Positions 13,431 through 14,685 of a stretch of 14,685 bases of DNA are shown piece after piece. The notes under the pieces were generated by a model. It was not told the DNA's origin, did not search any database, and worked only from the letters and a program-made list of their open reading frames with translations. The stretch is from Spirochaetales bacterium (GTDB lineage: Bacteria; Spirochaetota; Spirochaetia; DTKZ01). Location: assembly GCA_031266855.1 (NCBI GenBank), contig JAISAF010000400.1:1-14685 (forward strand), given 5' to 3'. The position numbers were made by a program, and so were the translations under genes. Each line of letters starts with the position of its first letter. Position 1 is the stretch's first letter.

Positions 13431-13561
13431 AAATAGAGCTGTTCGGAAACCCCACAGCTTAGGGAACGGTTTCAATATAAAAACAGCCGGATTTGCCGCC
13501 ATTTTGTGGCAAATCCGCCAGACTTGTGAGAGAACCGGAAGGTTATCGAACAAGTCTAATG
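13431..13561 (+). repeat. 131-bp direct repeat, copy A
   Basis: The repeat runs from AAATAGAGCTG to CAAGTCTAATG and matches 14311-14441 along its full length with no net length change. It can fold: AGCTGT with ACAGCT at the left, an 11-bp stem around GCCGCCATTTTGTGGC, and AGACTTGT with ACAAGTCT at the right. It ends about 67 bp before the membrane protein gene. Confidence 0.75.
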
Positions 13562-13590
13562 ACGTTGCCCCGCGAAACCTCCGCGCCCCG

Positions 13591-13618
13591 TTGCCATAAA
13601 CCCCGCTGATGTGATACC
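13591..13618 (+). promoter_or_regulatory. Possible promoter for the membrane protein gene
   Basis: TTGCCA (13591-13596) is followed after 16 nt by GATACC with an upstream TG (extended -10 type). The match is weak. The ATG at 13628 is only about 9 nt downstream and has no ribosome binding site, so the message would be leaderless or nearly so. Confidence 0.25.
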
Positions 13619-13627
13619 TTCTGCCGT

Positions 13628-14263
13628 ATGACGCTTTTTCTTATAGCCGGGATGCCGGTGTTTTTTATCGCTATCCTGAATGCCTTCTTTTCGAATTCTT
13701 TTTACGGAAGGGAACTGGTTATGCCGCTGGGCCTTGGCGTTTTGTGGTTTTTCCCCTGCTGTGCGCTGTATATTCTTTTTTCCGATTTAATCCCCGACAG
13801 GTATGACGGCGGGGCGCTTTATCTTTCCCGTATGGGTATTGATATTGGGATTCCCTTTTTCCTGTGCCTGATAAGCGGCCTTCTTACCTGCCGCAAAAAG
13901 CGGTCGGACGGGAAGGAATTTTTCCTGCACCTCGCGGCCTTTTTTACTGGTTTTTTTATGTCCTTCGCGCAGTATGTACGCATCATTTTTTCCGGGTGGT
14001 ACGCCGGGTATATCTATTTTCTTCTGCCTCTTTTGTGGATGTCGCTTACCCTTTTCACCGGACTCCTTCTAACCCTCTTCCTTACGGGTTTTGGATTTCA
14101 ACGCCTCCTTTTCCTTCTAGGCCTCGCGGCGCTGCCCTTCGCGATGGGCGCTGTCCCCGTCCTCTACGTCATGAACTACCACCCCTTTGCCTGGGGGCTT
14201 ACCCTCGCGTTTTTTGTGTCCGCCCTGCTTCTGGTATGGCGCGTTCCACTGCGGGACACATAG
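13628..14263 (+). CDS. Polytopic membrane protein of unknown function
   Basis: I do not recognise this 211-residue protein. It is strongly hydrophobic, with about six membrane segments: roughly 3-22, 32-52, 71-87, 97-116, 125-155 (probably two segments or one long one) and 160-205 (two segments). The only clearly polar loops are around 54-68 (LIPDRYDGGALYLSR) and 88-97 (CRKKRSDGKE). Positive residues in the second loop suggest that it faces the cytoplasm. No transporter signature or catalytic motif is visible. The gene lies between two 131-bp direct repeats, which could mean that repeat and gene were duplicated or moved as a unit. Confidence 0.7.
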   Translation: MTLFLIAGMPVFFIAILNAFFSNSFYGRELVMPLGLGVLWFFPCCALYILFSDLIPDRYDGGALYLSRMGIDIGIPFFLCLISGLLTCRKKRSDGKEFFLHLAAFFTGFFMSFAQYVRIIFSGWYAGYIYFLLPLLWMSLTLFTGLLLTLFLTGFGFQRLLFLLGLAALPFAMGAVPVLYVMNYHPFAWGLTLAFFVSALLLVWRVPLRDT

Positions 14264-14310
14264 CGGAAAAAAATCTAACCGCAAAGTCGTGGAAGTCAAA
14301 TAAGTTGAAG

Positions 14311-14441
14311 AAATAGAGCTGCTTTAGAAACCCCGCAGCTTATAGAACGGTTCCGATATAAAAATAACGGAACTTGCCGCCATTTGCGGCAAATTCGCCC
14401 GACTTGTGAGAGAATCGGAAGCTTACCGGGCAAGCCTAATG
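14311..14441 (+). repeat. 131-bp direct repeat, copy B
   Basis: This copy has the same length and direction as copy A. Base changes relative to A keep the predicted stems: the left stem pair T-A becomes C-G, and in the central stem a G-C pair becomes A-T and a G-T wobble becomes G-C; one central pair is lost. Its last bases include the stop codon of the minus-strand gene that follows. Confidence 0.75.
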
Positions 14442-14685
14442 TTTATTACTATAGATAATTTCTAAAAAATTGTATATTGCCTCATATCCTGCTATTGACA
14501 TTCTTGAATATTTCCTTGTTTTTATTTCATCTTCTGTTAAGGCTCTAACGTATTCATCTCCTTTATATAGATTACCACCAGTATTATGATATTGTAAATT
14601 TGTACTTTCATTGTCATTTAATATTTTGTTTCCAATAATTTCCCAATTTTTATCTTCAAATATTTTTTTTGAAGTGAAAAATACT
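14436..14685 (-). CDS. C-terminal part of an AT-rich hypothetical gene, cut by window edge
   Basis: On the minus strand an open frame enters from the right edge and runs 82 codons to a TAG at 14438-14436. The product is polar, rich in Asn, Lys, Glu, Ile and Tyr, for example EDKNWEIIGNKIL, QYHNTGGNLYKGDEYVRAL and RMSIAGYEAIYNFLEI. No family is recognised. The region is about one quarter G+C by eye, far below the rest of the window, which suggests recent acquisition. The stop lies within the end of direct repeat copy B. The start and the full length lie outside the window. Confidence 0.6.
   Translation of the reverse strand, partial: VFFTSKKIFEDKNWEIIGNKILNDNESTNLQYHNTGGNLYKGDEYVRALTEDEIKTRKYSRMSIAGYEAIYNFLEIIYSNKH

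Noticed and set aside
13431..14441. Integron attC sites around a gene cassette (treponemes can carry integrons)
   Set aside because: A CTAAT-like core is present only at one end of each repeat, and the required core order RYYYAAC to GTTRRRY around a hairpin does not fit.

Overview
The window is about 14.7 kb of a bacterial chromosome at roughly 50% G+C. Every confident gene lies on the + strand. The gene style fits a spirochaete, most likely a Treponema relative of the kind found in insect hindguts. The clues are a glycine-rich start to a mature transport protein, the mix of GC-rich genes with AT-rich promoters, and a nitrogenase-family locus. This assignment is an inference; there is no rRNA or marker gene to confirm it.

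Positions 150-11271 hold two operons that look like parts of one system. Operon 1 (245-6200) encodes a radical SAM protein, a nucleoside phosphorylase-family protein, a NifH-like ATPase and two NifD/NifK-like subunits. Operon 2 (6873-11271) encodes a NitT/TauT-type ABC importer (binding protein, ATPase, permease), a flavin-reductase-like small protein and a second radical SAM protein homologous to the first. Genes overlap or nearly touch, except where a repeat element separates them. Each operon starts with a sigma70-like promoter followed by the same AT-rich inverted repeat with the same internal spacing, so the two are probably co-regulated. The catalytic subunits keep P-cluster-type cysteines but lack the nitrogenase cofactor ligands, and no nifB, nifE or nifN is present. 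The likely role is import and reduction of an unknown small molecule by a nitrogenase-like enzyme that is not a nitrogenase.

The spaces in and around these operons are occupied by an unusual family of intergenic elements (3195-3450, 6380-6786, 11269-11466, 11560-11735 and a fragment at 1-29). They share constant linker sequences, but different hairpins sit at equivalent positions in each copy. One copy separates nifH-like from the catalytic subunits, one appears to have broken a small gene at the head of operon 2, and one begins at the stop codon of operon 2.

From 11750 onward the content is unrelated: a hypothetical exported or anchored protein with a Gly/Ala-rich tail, an Hsp20 small heat-shock protein with a clear terminator, a possible 35-residue ORF, a polytopic membrane protein flanked by two 131-bp direct repeats with a conserved fold, and the C-terminal end of an AT-rich minus-strand gene that runs off the right edge.
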